From: AP-15 sp963738185
GTDB taxonomy: Bacteria; Pseudomonadota; Alphaproteobacteria; ATCC43930; CGMCC-115725
Assembly (NCBI GenBank): GCA_963738185.1
Contig: CAVTVA010000003.1
Coordinates: 310,001 to 374,000 of the forward strand
DNA length: 64,000 nucleotides
Direction: 5' to 3'
The translations under genes were made by a program, and so were the position numbers. Position 1 is the first letter of the stretch. Each line of letters opens with the position of its first letter. The notes below the pieces were generated by a model. That model saw only the letters and a program-made list of their open reading frames with translations. It searched no databases and had not been told where the DNA came from. Shown here piece by piece: positions 8,742 to 18,649 of the stretch.

Positions 8742-8770
8742 TTGGCCTGGGCGGGGTATCGTGATATACG
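8742..8770 (+). promoter_or_regulatory. Probable promoter of the second toxin-antitoxin pair
   Basis: A TTGGCC box at 8742-8747 and a TATACG box at 8765-8770 are separated by exactly 17 bases. A strong GGAGG ribosome binding site and a GTG start follow at 8798. The imperfectly symmetric GTATCGTGATATAC covers the -10 box and could be an operator for the AbrB-fold antitoxin. Confidence 0.45.
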
Positions 8771-8797
8771 GCGTCAAAGGATATCCCGGAGGACATC

Positions 8798-9031
8798 GTG
8801 CGGATCGCCAAATGGGGGAACAGCCTTGCCGTCAGGCTGCCGCGGTCTGTGGTCGAGGCGCTGGCTCTGAAGGACGGCGACACGATCGAGATCGAGGTTG
8901 CCGGGACGCGCACCCTCGAAATTGCCAAAGCGCCGACGCCGCAGGATCTGCTGGCCAGGCTGCGCAAATACCGCGGCCGATTGCCGGCCGGCTTCAAGTT
9001 CGACCGGCTGGAGGCGCATGAGCGCGGCTGA
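8798..9031 (+). CDS. MazE/AbrB-fold antitoxin
   Basis: The 77-residue protein starts MRIAKWGNSLAVRLPRSVV, the swapped-hairpin AbrB/MazE/SpoVT DNA-binding fold, and ends in a charged tail that would bind its toxin. It begins with GTG after a strong CCCGGAGG site. The PIN-domain gene downstream overlaps it by 14 bases, so the pair is an AbrB-type VapB with a VapC toxin. This is the second toxin-antitoxin module within 7 kb. Confidence 0.85.
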   Translation: MRIAKWGNSLAVRLPRSVVEALALKDGDTIEIEVAGTRTLEIAKAPTPQDLLARLRKYRGRLPAGFKFDRLEAHERG

Positions 9032-9425
9032 CGCCTTCTTCGATACCAATCTTCTCCTATATCTGCTGTCCGAGGAGACCGCTAAAGCTGAACAAGCCGA
9101 GGCGCTGCTCGCCTCGGGCGGCGCGATCAGCGTCCAGGTCCTCAACGAGTTCGCATCCGTCGCACTGCGCAAGCTGGCAATGACGGTCGCCGAAATTCGC
9201 GAGGTGCTGGCGACGATCCGTGCTGTGTGCCGCGTCCGCCCGATTGATCTCGAGACGCACGGGCTCGCCCTTGACCTGGTCGAGCGGTACCGGTTTTCGA
9301 TCTACGACGGCTTGATCCTCGCCGCGGCGTCGCAAGCGGGCTGCTCCGTGCTCTACACCGAGGATTTGCAGCACGGCCAGAAGGTCGGCGGGCTGACCAT
9401 ACAGAACCCGTTCGCGCCGCCCTGA
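9018..9425 (+). CDS. vapC: PIN-domain toxin VapC (second copy type)
   Basis: This 135-residue PIN protein is a probable endoribonuclease toxin. Acidic sites are visible in ADAFFDTNLLLYLL, VLNEFASVALRK, SIYDGLILAAASQAG and TEDLQHGQ, the order expected for VapC. The start ATG at 9018 overlaps the antitoxin's 3' end. The sequence differs clearly from the first VapC at 2728, so the two modules are not a local duplication. Confidence 0.87.
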   Translation: MSAADAFFDTNLLLYLLSEETAKAEQAEALLASGGAISVQVLNEFASVALRKLAMTVAEIREVLATIRAVCRVRPIDLETHGLALDLVERYRFSIYDGLILAAASQAGCSVLYTEDLQHGQKVGGLTIQNPFAPP

Positions 9426-9497
9426 GCGCCGGAAGCTGCCGGTGAGCCGGTTCGAGTGGCGCTGGTCACGGCGCGCCCGAGCGCCTAAATTCCGGCC

Positions 9498-9857
9498 ATG
9501 ATCATTCTCATTCTCGTGCTGCACATCATGATCGCGATTGCGCTGGTCGGGGTCATCCTCTTGCAAAAGAGCGAAGGCGGCGGGCTCGGCATCGGCGGCA
9601 GCACCGGCGGCATGTCGGGGTTCATGACCGGGCGCTCGACCGCAAACCTGTTGACCAGGGCGACCGCGATCCTCGCCGCGGCGTTTATGACGACGAGCGT
9701 GCTCTTGGTGGTCATGCGCAACCACCAGCATGCGCCGCCCTCGATCATCGGCCAAAGCGCACCGGCCGGGCCTACGGTGCCGCTTGGTCCGGCTGCCCCG
9801 GTCACGCCCACAGCGCCGGCCGCACCGGCAGCTCCGAGCGCGCCCCTCGCGCATTGA
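9498..9857 (+). CDS. secG: Preprotein translocase subunit SecG
   Basis: SecG is a small integral membrane partner of SecYE that stimulates protein export. The 119-residue protein has two membrane helices, LILVLHIMIAIALVGVILLQ and the ATAILAAAFMTTSVLLVVM stretch, joined by the conserved QKSEGGGLGIGG and FMTGRSTANLLTR segments. The last 35 residues are a Pro/Ala-rich cytoplasmic or periplasmic tail typical of alphaproteobacterial SecG. Position between tpiA and pyrG is conserved in the class. Confidence 0.93.
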   Translation: MIILILVLHIMIAIALVGVILLQKSEGGGLGIGGSTGGMSGFMTGRSTANLLTRATAILAAAFMTTSVLLVVMRNHQHAPPSIIGQSAPAGPTVPLGPAAPVTPTAPAAPAAPSAPLAH

Positions 9858-9949
9858 GAGGCGAACGCGGACCCCGCGCAGCGTCGCCGACCACCTTCGC
9901 CGTCATTTACCAATGGGATTGGGCCGGCTGATGCTATAGGCTGAATTCC

Positions 9950-11578
9950 ATGACGCGGTTCATCTTTATCACCGGCGGCGTGGTCTCCTCCCTGGGCAAA
10001 GGCTTGTCGGCGGCGGCGCTCGGCGCGCTCCTGCAGGCGCGCGGGTTCAGGGTCAGGCTGCGCAAGCTCGACCCCTACCTCAACGTTGATCCGGGGACGA
10101 TGAGCCCCTATCAGCACGGCGAGGTCTACGTCACCGACGACGGCGCCGAGACCGACCTCGATCTCGGCCATTACGAGCGCTATGTCGGGGTCGCCGCGCG
10201 GCGCAGCGATTCGGTCACCACCGGGCGCATCTATTCGACCGTGATCGGCCGCGAGCGGCGCGGCGAGTATCTCGGCGCCACGGTCCAGGTCATCCCGCAC
10301 GTCACCGACGCGATCAAGGAGTTCATCCAGGCCGATCTCGACGGCGAGGATTTCGTTCTGTGCGAGATTGGCGGGACAGTCGGCGACATCGAGAGCCTGC
10401 CGTTCCTCGAGGCGATTCGCCAGCTCGGCAACGAGCTCGGCCGCGAGCGCGTCATGTTCGTGCACCTGACCCTGGTGCCCTATATCCCGTCGGCCGGCGA
10501 ATTGAAGACCAAGCCGACCCAGCATTCGACCAAGGAATTGCTCGGGCTCGGCATCCAGCCCGACATCCTCCTGTGCCGCTGCGACCGGCCGATCCCGCCC
10601 GGTGCCCGCAAAAAGATCGCGCTGTTCTGCAATCTGCGGGAGGCCCGAGTGATCCCGGCGCTCGACATCGACACGATCTATGCGGTGCCCGCCGCCTACC
10701 ATGCCGAGGGGTTCGACCGCGAGGTGTGCCGGCATTTCGGCCTCGATGCGCCGGAGCCCGACCTTGCGCGCTGGAACGAGATCGTCAGCCTGATCCACAA
10801 GCCCGAGGGGCGGGTGACGATTGCCGTCGTCGGCAAGTACACCCATCTGCCCGACAGCTACAAATCCTTGGCCGAGGCGATGACCCATGGCGGGCTCGCC
10901 AACCATGTCGGGGTCGATCTCGACTGGATCGATTCGGAGGTGTTCGAGGCCGAGGCCGAGGCGGTGCGCCAGCTCGAAGGGGTGCACGGCATCCTCGTGC
11001 CGGGCGGCTTTGGCGAGCGCGGCACCCCCGGCATGATCGAGGCCGCGCGTTTTGCCCGCGAGCGTCGGGTTCCCTATTTCGGCATCTGCTTTGGCATGCA
11101 CATGGCGGTGATCGAGGCGGCGCGCGACCTCGCCGACCTGCCCGGCGCCGGCTCGACCGAATTCGGGCCGTGCCGGCATCCGGTCGTGGGCCTGATGACC
11201 GAATGGGCGCGCGGCAACACCATCGAGCGGCGCAATTCAAACGAGGATCTCGGCGGCACGATGCGGCTCGGCGCCTATGACGCGGTGCTGGCGGAGGGCA
11301 GCCGGGTCGCCGCGATCTACAGCGCCGACCACATCAGCGAGCGCCATCGCCACCGCTACGAGATCAACATCGGCTACAAGGGCCGCTTGGAGGCGGCGGG
11401 GTTGCGTTTTTCCGGCATGTCGCCCGACGGCATCCTGCCCGAGATCGTCGAGTTGCCAGACCACCCGTGGTACATCGGCGTGCAGTTTCACCCCGAGCTC
11501 AAATCCACCCCGTTCGCGCCGCACCCGCTGTTCGCCTCGTTCGTCCGCGCCGCCCGCGACCAGTCGCGGCTGGTGTGA
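9950..11578 (+). CDS. pyrG: CTP synthase
   Basis: This enzyme makes CTP from UTP, ATP and glutamine. The 542-residue protein has the N-terminal synthase domain (FIFITGGVVSSLGKGLSAAALG, KLDPYLNVDPGTMSPYQHGEV) and the C-terminal class I glutaminase domain (PYFGICFGMHM with the nucleophile Cys, and GVQFHPELKS with catalytic His and Glu). Length and start match the family. A TATAGG box just upstream (9937-9942) may be its -10 element. Confidence 0.97.
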   Translation: MTRFIFITGGVVSSLGKGLSAAALGALLQARGFRVRLRKLDPYLNVDPGTMSPYQHGEVYVTDDGAETDLDLGHYERYVGVAARRSDSVTTGRIYSTVIGRERRGEYLGATVQVIPHVTDAIKEFIQADLDGEDFVLCEIGGTVGDIESLPFLEAIRQLGNELGRERVMFVHLTLVPYIPSAGELKTKPTQHSTKELLGLGIQPDILLCRCDRPIPPGARKKIALFCNLREARVIPALDIDTIYAVPAAYHAEGFDREVCRHFGLDAPEPDLARWNEIVSLIHKPEGRVTIAVVGKYTHLPDSYKSLAEAMTHGGLANHVGVDLDWIDSEVFEAEAEAVRQLEGVHGILVPGGFGERGTPGMIEAARFARERRVPYFGICFGMHMAVIEAARDLADLPGAGSTEFGPCRHPVVGLMTEWARGNTIERRNSNEDLGGTMRLGAYDAVLAEGSRVAAIYSADHISERHRHRYEINIGYKGRLEAAGLRFSGMSPDGILPEIVELPDHPWYIGVQFHPELKSTPFAPHPLFASFVRAARDQSRLV

Positions 11579-11605
11579 GGTGGTAGGCGACATGAAGTCC
11601 GCCCA

Positions 11606-11693
11606 TGTCATTGCGAGCGTAGCGCGGCAATCTCGCGCCGCCGGCGACCCGCATCCGAGATTGCTTCGTCGCCTGCGGCTCCTCGCAATGACA
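11606..11693. repeat. Palindromic intergenic repeat, GTCATTGCGAGCG family, copy 1
   Basis: The ends TGTCATTGCGAG and CTCGCAATGACA are reverse complements, with inner arms GGCAATCTCG and CGAGATTGC. The whole 88-bp element can fold into a long hairpin. Related copies lie at 17066-17158 and 52791-52868. The element lies between pyrG and kdsA and could act as a transcript-end structure or processing site. Confidence 0.85.
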
Positions 11694-11734
11694 ATCTGCG
11701 GGCGGCACAAGCGGTCAAGTTTCGGATCAAAGCT

Positions 11735-12565
11735 ATGATCCAGCGTCACATCACGGTCGGCCGCATCAGGATCGGCAACGATCTGCCGCTGGTCTTCATC
11801 ATCGGGCCGAACACATTGGAATCGCGCGCGCATGCGCTGGAAATGAGCGCGGCGCTGGCCGAGATCGCGGCCAAGCTCAAGATCGGGCTGATCTACAAAA
11901 CCTCGTTCGACAAGGCGAACCGCTCCTCGATCGCCGGCGCGCGCGGCATCGGGCTCGACGCCGGATTGCCGATCCTCGCCGAAATCCGCGAGACGACCGG
12001 CCTGCCGGTGCTGACCGACGTGCATGAGAAGGAGCAATGCGCGCGCGTCGCCGAAGTCGTCGATGTCCTGCAGACCCCGGCGTTTCTGTGCCGCCAGACC
12101 GATCTGCTGCTGGCCGCCGGCCGCACCGGAAAGCCGGTCAACGTCAAGAAGGGCCAATTCCTGGCGCCTTGGGACATGCAGCATGTCGCAGCCAAGATCG
12201 CCTCGACCGGCAACCAGCAGATCCTGCTGTGCGAGCGCGGCGCCAGCTTCGGCTACAACACATTGGTCGCCGATATGCGCGCCCTGCCGATCATGGCGCG
12301 GACCGGCTACCCGGTCGTGTTCGACGCGACCCACGCGGTGGCGCAGCCGGGCGGCCTCGGCGACCGTTCTGGCGGCGAGCGCGAATTCGGCCCGGTGCTG
12401 GCCCGCGCCGCGGTCGCAATCGGCGTCGCCGCGGTGTTCATCGAAACCCACCAAGACCCCGACCACGCCCTCTGCGAAGGCCCGACAATGCTGCCGCTGC
12501 GCGCCCTCCCGGCATTGCTCGAGGAGCTGATCTCCTTCGACCGAATCGCGAAGGCGAGGCTGTAG
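11735..12565 (+). CDS. kdsA: 3-deoxy-8-phosphooctulonate synthase (KDO-8-P synthase)
   Basis: This enzyme condenses phosphoenolpyruvate and arabinose-5-phosphate to KDO-8-phosphate for lipopolysaccharide core synthesis. The 276-residue barrel shows YKTSFDKANRSS, TDVHEKEQ, PAFLCRQTDLL, VNVKKGQFLAPWDM and FIETHQDPDHALCEGP, all diagnostic. The usual N-terminal IAGPN form is here IIGPNTLESR. It lies between pyrG and eno, as in related genomes. Confidence 0.96.
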   Translation: MIQRHITVGRIRIGNDLPLVFIIGPNTLESRAHALEMSAALAEIAAKLKIGLIYKTSFDKANRSSIAGARGIGLDAGLPILAEIRETTGLPVLTDVHEKEQCARVAEVVDVLQTPAFLCRQTDLLLAAGRTGKPVNVKKGQFLAPWDMQHVAAKIASTGNQQILLCERGASFGYNTLVADMRALPIMARTGYPVVFDATHAVAQPGGLGDRSGGEREFGPVLARAAVAIGVAAVFIETHQDPDHALCEGPTMLPLRALPALLEELISFDRIAKARL

Positions 12566-12590
12566 CCGGCACCTTGATCCACCTTCTTGC

Positions 12591-12648
12591 CATCCCGGCG
12601 GAGGCCGGGACCCATTTTCGCCATGGGCCCCGGCCTGCGCCGGGGTGG
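12591..12648. repeat. GC-rich palindromic intergenic repeat (CCCGGC/GCCGGG family)
   Basis: Two back-to-back hairpins, CCCGGCGGAGGCCGGG and CCCCGGCCTGCGCCGGGG, lie between kdsA and eno. The arrangement is that of REP/BIME-like elements common in alphaproteobacteria. The similar element at 18572-18631 carries different loops. Confidence 0.65.
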
Positions 12649-12720
12649 GCTCTGAAGGCCGGGCTTGATAGCGTTTGCAGCCTCTGGCATTGACGCCGAA
12701 AGCGAATTCACGAGGCTCTG

Positions 12721-14013
12721 ATGACCGCGATTGCCGATATTCATGCCCGCGAGATCCTCGACAGCCGGGGCAATCCGACGGTCGAGGTCGAGGTGACCTT
12801 GGACAGCGGCACGATGGGGCGGGCGGCGGTGCCGTCGGGCGCGTCGACCGGGGCGCATGAGGCGATCGAAAAGCGCGACGGCGGGCAGCGCTATGGCGGG
12901 CGGGGCGTGCGCCAGGCGGTGGACGCGGTCAATGGCGAGATGTTCGACGCGCTCTCCGGGTTCGACGCGGCCGACCAGCTGGCGCTCGACCGCACCTTAA
13001 TCGTGCTCGACGGCACCGCGAACAAGGCCCGGCTCGGCGCCAACGCGATTTTGGGGGTCAGCCTCGCCGCCGCCAAGGCCGCCGCCGCCGAACTCGGCCA
13101 GCCGCTCTACCGCTATGTCGGCGGCGTCTTCGCCCGCACCCTGCCGGTGCCGATGATGAACATCGTCAATGGCGGGGTGCATGCCGACAACCCGATCGAC
13201 ATCCAGGAGTTTATGATCGTGCCGGTCGGCGCCGCTTCGGTGACCGAGGCGATCCGCGCCGGCTCGGAGATCTTTCACGCGCTGCGCAAACAGCTCGCCG
13301 ATGCCGGCCACAGCACCAATGTCGGCGACGAGGGCGGGTTCGCCCCAAACCTCGCCTCGGCCGATGTGGCGCTCGGGTTTGTCATGCGGGCGATCGAGGC
13401 GGCCGGCTACCACGCCGGCGACGACGTGGTGCTGGCGCTCGATCCCGCCGCCAGCGAGTTCTACCGCGACGGCGCCTATCACATCGACGGCAAGACTCTC
13501 GATTCGTCTGCTCTTGTCGAGTATTGGCGCGACCTGGTCGAGCGCTATCCGATCGCCTCAATCGAGGACGGGATGGCCGAGGACGATTGGGACGGCTGGG
13601 TGATGCTGACCCGCGAGCTGGGCCACCGAATTCAGCTGGTCGGCGACGACGTTTTTGTCACCAACCCACAGCGGCTGCGCCAAGGCATCGCCCGCGGCGC
13701 CGCCAACGCGCTGTTGGTCAAGGTCAACCAGATCGGGACCCTCACGGAAACGCTCGAAGCGGTCGAGATCGCGCAGCGCGCCGGTTGGGGCACGGTGTTT
13801 TCGCACCGCTCGGGCGAAACCGAGGATGCGACGATCGCCGATCTGGTCGTTGCCGCCAACAGCGGCCAGATCAAGACCGGGTCGCTGTCGCGCTCGGACC
13901 GGCTCGCCAAATACAACCAGCTGATCCGAATCGAGGAGGAGCTCGGCGCCAGTGGCGTCTATCCCGGCCGTTCGGTTCTGGCTCGGCGGCAACCGTCGCC
14001 AAGAGAGGGTTGA
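12721..14013 (+). CDS. eno: Enolase
   Basis: Enolase converts 2-phosphoglycerate to phosphoenolpyruvate. The 430-residue protein has the full set of conserved blocks: AREILDSRGNPTVEV, VPSGASTGAHEA, GDEGGFAPN (substrate-binding), the Mg ligands in ALDPAASEFY, SIEDGMAEDDW and VGDDVFVTNP, the catalytic Lys in LLVKVNQIGT and SHRSGETED. The start is the first ATG. No frame disturbance is seen. Confidence 0.97.
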   Translation: MTAIADIHAREILDSRGNPTVEVEVTLDSGTMGRAAVPSGASTGAHEAIEKRDGGQRYGGRGVRQAVDAVNGEMFDALSGFDAADQLALDRTLIVLDGTANKARLGANAILGVSLAAAKAAAAELGQPLYRYVGGVFARTLPVPMMNIVNGGVHADNPIDIQEFMIVPVGAASVTEAIRAGSEIFHALRKQLADAGHSTNVGDEGGFAPNLASADVALGFVMRAIEAAGYHAGDDVVLALDPAASEFYRDGAYHIDGKTLDSSALVEYWRDLVERYPIASIEDGMAEDDWDGWVMLTRELGHRIQLVGDDVFVTNPQRLRQGIARGAANALLVKVNQIGTLTETLEAVEIAQRAGWGTVFSHRSGETEDATIADLVVAANSGQIKTGSLSRSDRLAKYNQLIRIEEELGASGVYPGRSVLARRQPSPREG

Positions 14014-14044
14014 CCGGCCGCAAGATCGGTGCTCCTGTCCGGCG

Positions 14045-14368
14045 ATGATCCTATTGCGCGAATTGCGGCGGGGCGGGCGCGCCATGATAGGCCCGCTGTG
14101 CGGGATCGCCTTGACCGGCTATTTCGCCTACAATTTGGTCGAGGGCAATCGCGGGTTTCTCGCCTGGATTCGCCTGACCCAGGAAATTCACGACGCAAAT
14201 GCCCAACTCGATGCGCTGCGCAGCGAGCATCAGGCGCTTGCATTGAAGGTCTCGGAGCTGAACCCCGATCACCTCGACCCTGATCTGCTCGACGAGCGGG
14301 TGCGCGAGACCCTGAACCTGGTCGCGCCCAACGAGGTCGTGATCATGAAGGCCGCGCCCGCGCAGTAA
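14045..14368 (+). CDS. ftsB: FtsB/DivIC-family septum formation initiator
   Basis: This 107-residue bitopic protein has one membrane helix (MIGPLCGIALTGYFAYNLV) followed by a coiled coil (LTQEIHDANAQLDALRSEHQ) and a conserved C-terminal segment (LDERVRETLNLV). These match the FtsB/DivIC family that links FtsL and FtsQ in the divisome. The position after eno and before pdhA is conserved in alphaproteobacteria. The start ATG at 14045 is preferred to longer versions, which would read back through the eno 3' end. Confidence 0.87.
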   Translation: MILLRELRRGGRAMIGPLCGIALTGYFAYNLVEGNRGFLAWIRLTQEIHDANAQLDALRSEHQALALKVSELNPDHLDPDLLDERVRETLNLVAPNEVVIMKAAPAQ

Positions 14369-14511
14369 CGGCGAGCGTCGTGGCGGGTCGCCGGTTTCGG
14401 CTTTGCGGGCATAAGGTTGAACAGGTCGAGGTTGCAAACGACCGGGTTTGACACCATCCTCCGGGCCAAGCTTTATGGCGGCGATTTTGGCGGTCGCCCG
14501 GAGGGAGCGAA

Positions 14512-15519
14512 ATGGCAGCAACCCGCAAAGCCAAGCCGGCCGAAATCGCCGAGATCGACGCCTCGCCAACCGAGCTGATCGGCTTTTACCGCGACATGCT
14601 GCTGATCCGACGCTTCGAGGAGCGCGCCGGCCAGATGTACGGCATGGGCCTGATCGGCGGGTTCTGCCACCTCTATATCGGGCAGGAGGCGGTGGTCGTC
14701 GGGATGCAGGCGGCGCTGCGAGAGGGCGACACGGTCGTCACGTCGTACCGCGACCACGGCCACATGCTGGCCTGCGGCATGGACCCCAAGGGGGTGATGG
14801 CCGAATTGACCGGGCGGCGCACCGGCTATTCGCGCGGCAAGGGCGGCTCGATGCACATGTTCAGCCGCGAGAAAAACTTCTTTGGCGGCCACGGCATTGT
14901 CGGCGCGCAGGTGCCGATCGGCACCGGGCTCGCCTTTGCTCATCGCTATCGCGATGATGGGCTGATCACGCTGACCTATCTCGGCGACGGCGCGATCAAC
15001 CAGGGGCAGGTCTACGAGAGCTTCAACATGGCGGCATTGTGGAAGCTGCCGATCGTCTATGTGATTGAAAATAACCGGTACGGCATGGGCACCTCGATCG
15101 ACCGCGCCTCGGCCCGCACCGATTTGTTCCACCGCGGCATGGCCTATGGCATTCCGGGCGAGCAGGTCGATGGCATGAACGTCCTCGCCGTGCACGAGGC
15201 CGGGCTCGCCGCGGCCGAGCACGCCCGCTCGGGCCAGGGGCCGCTGATCCTCGAGATGCTGACCTACCGCTATCGCGGCCATTCGATGTCCGACCCGGCA
15301 AAATACCGGACCCGCGACGAGGTCGATCGGGTGCGCAGCGAGCACGATCCGATCGATCAGGCGCGGCGGCGCCTCATTGAGGGCGGAACGGCCGAAACGG
15401 CGCTGAAGGCGATCGAAGCCGAGACCCGCAGCCGGGTGGCCGAGGCGGCACAGTTCGCCCAGGACAGCCCGGAGCCTGACCCCGCCGAGCTGTGGACGGA
15501 TGTGCTGGCCAGCGCCTGA
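14512..15519 (+). CDS. pdhA: Pyruvate dehydrogenase E1 component, alpha subunit
   Basis: This thiamine diphosphate-dependent subunit decarboxylates pyruvate together with PdhB. The 335-residue protein shows the thiamine-diphosphate motif GDGAINQGQVYESFNMAALWKLP(I) in the expected place, the phosphorylation-loop-like YRYRGHSMSDPAKYR, and ARRTGYSRGKGGSMHMF. GGAGGGAGCGAA is the ribosome binding site. The gene begins the pdhA-pdhB-pdhC-lpd-lipA run. Confidence 0.96.
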   Translation: MAATRKAKPAEIAEIDASPTELIGFYRDMLLIRRFEERAGQMYGMGLIGGFCHLYIGQEAVVVGMQAALREGDTVVTSYRDHGHMLACGMDPKGVMAELTGRRTGYSRGKGGSMHMFSREKNFFGGHGIVGAQVPIGTGLAFAHRYRDDGLITLTYLGDGAINQGQVYESFNMAALWKLPIVYVIENNRYGMGTSIDRASARTDLFHRGMAYGIPGEQVDGMNVLAVHEAGLAAAEHARSGQGPLILEMLTYRYRGHSMSDPAKYRTRDEVDRVRSEHDPIDQARRRLIEGGTAETALKAIEAETRSRVAEAAQFAQDSPEPDPAELWTDVLASA

Positions 15520-15624
15520 GCCGGCGCCGATTGCTCCGCTGGTGGGGGCCCCCCGCTGCCCGCGGCCGTCAAACCGCGAGACCGAGGCGTGCGCGGCATA
15601 GCGCGCGGGAGAGTGCGATAGGCC

Positions 15625-17052
<1,428 letters not shown>

Positions 17053-17065
17053 AACCCGAGAGAAA

Positions 17066-17158
17066 TGTCATTGCGAGCGGAGCGAAGCAATCTCGTCGCC
17101 GCCCGCGCCCGCTTTGTCGAGATTGCCGCGTCGGCCTCGCGGCCTCCTCGCAATGACA
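17066..17158. repeat. Palindromic intergenic repeat, GTCATTGCGAGCG family, copy 2
   Basis: Bounded by TGTCATTGCGAG and CTCGCAATGACA with inner arms GCAATCTCG and CGAGATTGC, this 93-bp element is closely similar to copy 1 at 11606. It lies inside the pyruvate dehydrogenase run between pdhB and pdhC, so it would be transcribed within the operon and fold in the mRNA. Confidence 0.87.
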
Positions 17159-17171
17159 AGGTGATTGAGGC

Positions 17172-18533
17172 ATGCCGATCGAAATTTTGATGCCGGCGCT
17201 GTCGCCGACGATGACCGAAGGCAACCTCGCCAAATGGCTCAAGCGCGAGGGCGACGAGGTGCATTCGGGCGATGTGCTGGCCGAGATCGAGACCGACAAG
17301 GCGACGATGGAGGTCGAGGCGGTCGATGATGGGCGGGTCGGCAAGATCCTGGTTGCAGAAGGGACGCAGGGGGTCAAGGTCAACCAGCCGATAGCGCTGT
17401 TGCTGGGCGAGGGCGAAGATCCCTCGGCGCTTGCGCAATTTGCCGCACCCGCCGAAAAACCGGCAGGCGGCCCGCGACCCGACGCGGACAAAGGGCAGCC
17501 GTTGCCCGCCGCCGCCTCGCCGCCCGTCGCTGGGGCCGTGGCGGCGCCATCTGCTGGCGCACCGGCGCTGCAACCGAGGGTCGGGAACGGGCATGACGGC
17601 CGGATTTTTGCCAGCCCGCTGGCGCGCCGCATGGCCCAGCAGGCCGGGCTTGACCTTGCCGCGCTGACCGGCTCCGGACCGCATGGGCGTATCGTCAAAT
17701 CCGACATCGAAGCGGCGCTCGCGGTGGGCCGCGCGGCAACTGTTCCGATCCCGGCCCCGACCGCAGCAGCGCCGCAGCCGATTCCACCGGCGGCGGTATC
17801 CGCAGGGCCGGTTGCGTCGAAAGAGCGGGTGCTGGCGCTGGCCGGCAACCCGCCCTTCACCGAGCGGCCATTGAGCGCGATGCGCCGGGTCATCGCCCGC
17901 CGCCTGACCGAATCGAAGCAGACCGTCCCGCATTTTTATCTGACGATTGACTGCGAGATCGATGGGCTATTGAAGATTCGCGGTGAGTTGAACGCGAAAT
18001 CAGATCGTTACAGAATTTCCCTCAACGATTTTGTGATCCGAGCGGCGGCTCTCGCGTTGCGTCAGGTGCCCGCGGCCAATGCGTCGTGGAGCGACGAGGC
18101 GATCCTACAGTGGGGCACGGTCGATATCGCCGTTGCCGTGGCGCTCGATGACGGGCTGATCACCCCGATCGTCAAACAGGCCGATCGCAAGGGTCTGGCG
18201 GCGATTGCCGGCGAAACCAGGGACCTGGTCGCGCGCGCCCGGGCCGGCAAATTGAAGCTCGATGAGTTTCAGGGCGGGACCTTTTCGATCTCCAACCTGG
18301 GCATGTACGGCGTGCGCGACTTCGCCGCGGTGATCAACCCGCCGCATGGCGGCATCCTGGCGGTGGGCGCCGGCGAGCAGCGGCCGGTGGTCAAGGATGG
18401 TGCGCTGACGGTCGCCACGGTGATGAGCTGCACGTTGTCGTGCGACCATCGCGCGGTCGATGGCGCCGTCGGCGCGCAATTCCTCGCCGCCTTCAAAAAG
18501 CTCGTCGAGGACCCGCTGACGATGCTGCTGTAA
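17172..18533 (+). CDS. pdhC: Dihydrolipoamide acetyltransferase (E2 of pyruvate dehydrogenase)
   Basis: E2 transfers the acetyl group to CoA and forms the core of the complex. Domains in order are a lipoyl domain (residues 1-80, Lys in ETDKATMEVE), an Ala/Pro linker, the peripheral subunit-binding domain (FASPLARRMAQQAGLDL ... GRIVKSDIEAAL, about 137-175), a second linker, and the catalytic domain ending with the active-site SCDHRAVDGAVGA. The length of 453 is normal for a one-lipoyl E2. Confidence 0.96.
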   Translation: MPIEILMPALSPTMTEGNLAKWLKREGDEVHSGDVLAEIETDKATMEVEAVDDGRVGKILVAEGTQGVKVNQPIALLLGEGEDPSALAQFAAPAEKPAGGPRPDADKGQPLPAAASPPVAGAVAAPSAGAPALQPRVGNGHDGRIFASPLARRMAQQAGLDLAALTGSGPHGRIVKSDIEAALAVGRAATVPIPAPTAAAPQPIPPAAVSAGPVASKERVLALAGNPPFTERPLSAMRRVIARRLTESKQTVPHFYLTIDCEIDGLLKIRGELNAKSDRYRISLNDFVIRAAALALRQVPAANASWSDEAILQWGTVDIAVAVALDDGLITPIVKQADRKGLAAIAGETRDLVARARAGKLKLDEFQGGTFSISNLGMYGVRDFAAVINPPHGGILAVGAGEQRPVVKDGALTVATVMSCTLSCDHRAVDGAVGAQFLAAFKKLVEDPLTMLL

Positions 18534-18571
18534 AAAGCGGTTCTTGATCGCCGGCCCGACCCCCGTTATGC

Positions 18572-18631
18572 GTCATGGCCGGGCCTGTCCCGGCCATCAA
18601 GGTGGATGCCCGGCATAAGGCCGGGCATGAC
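18572..18631. repeat. Palindromic intergenic repeat, GTCATGGCCGGGC family
   Basis: The element has two hairpins: GGCCGGGCCTGTCCCGGCC, then GCCCGGCATAAGGCCGGGC. The outer ends are GTCATGG and GCATGAC. It lies between pdhC and lpd. I see one clear copy in the window; its form is that of dispersed alphaproteobacterial REP-like elements. Confidence 0.7.
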
Positions 18632-18649
18632 GGTTGGGCAGCGGATGGC

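Noticed and set aside
9858..9949. Riboswitch or structured leader before pyrG
   Set aside because: Only a plausible -10 box is seen; there is no run of residues or hairpin set of the kind used in pyrG control in Firmicutes.
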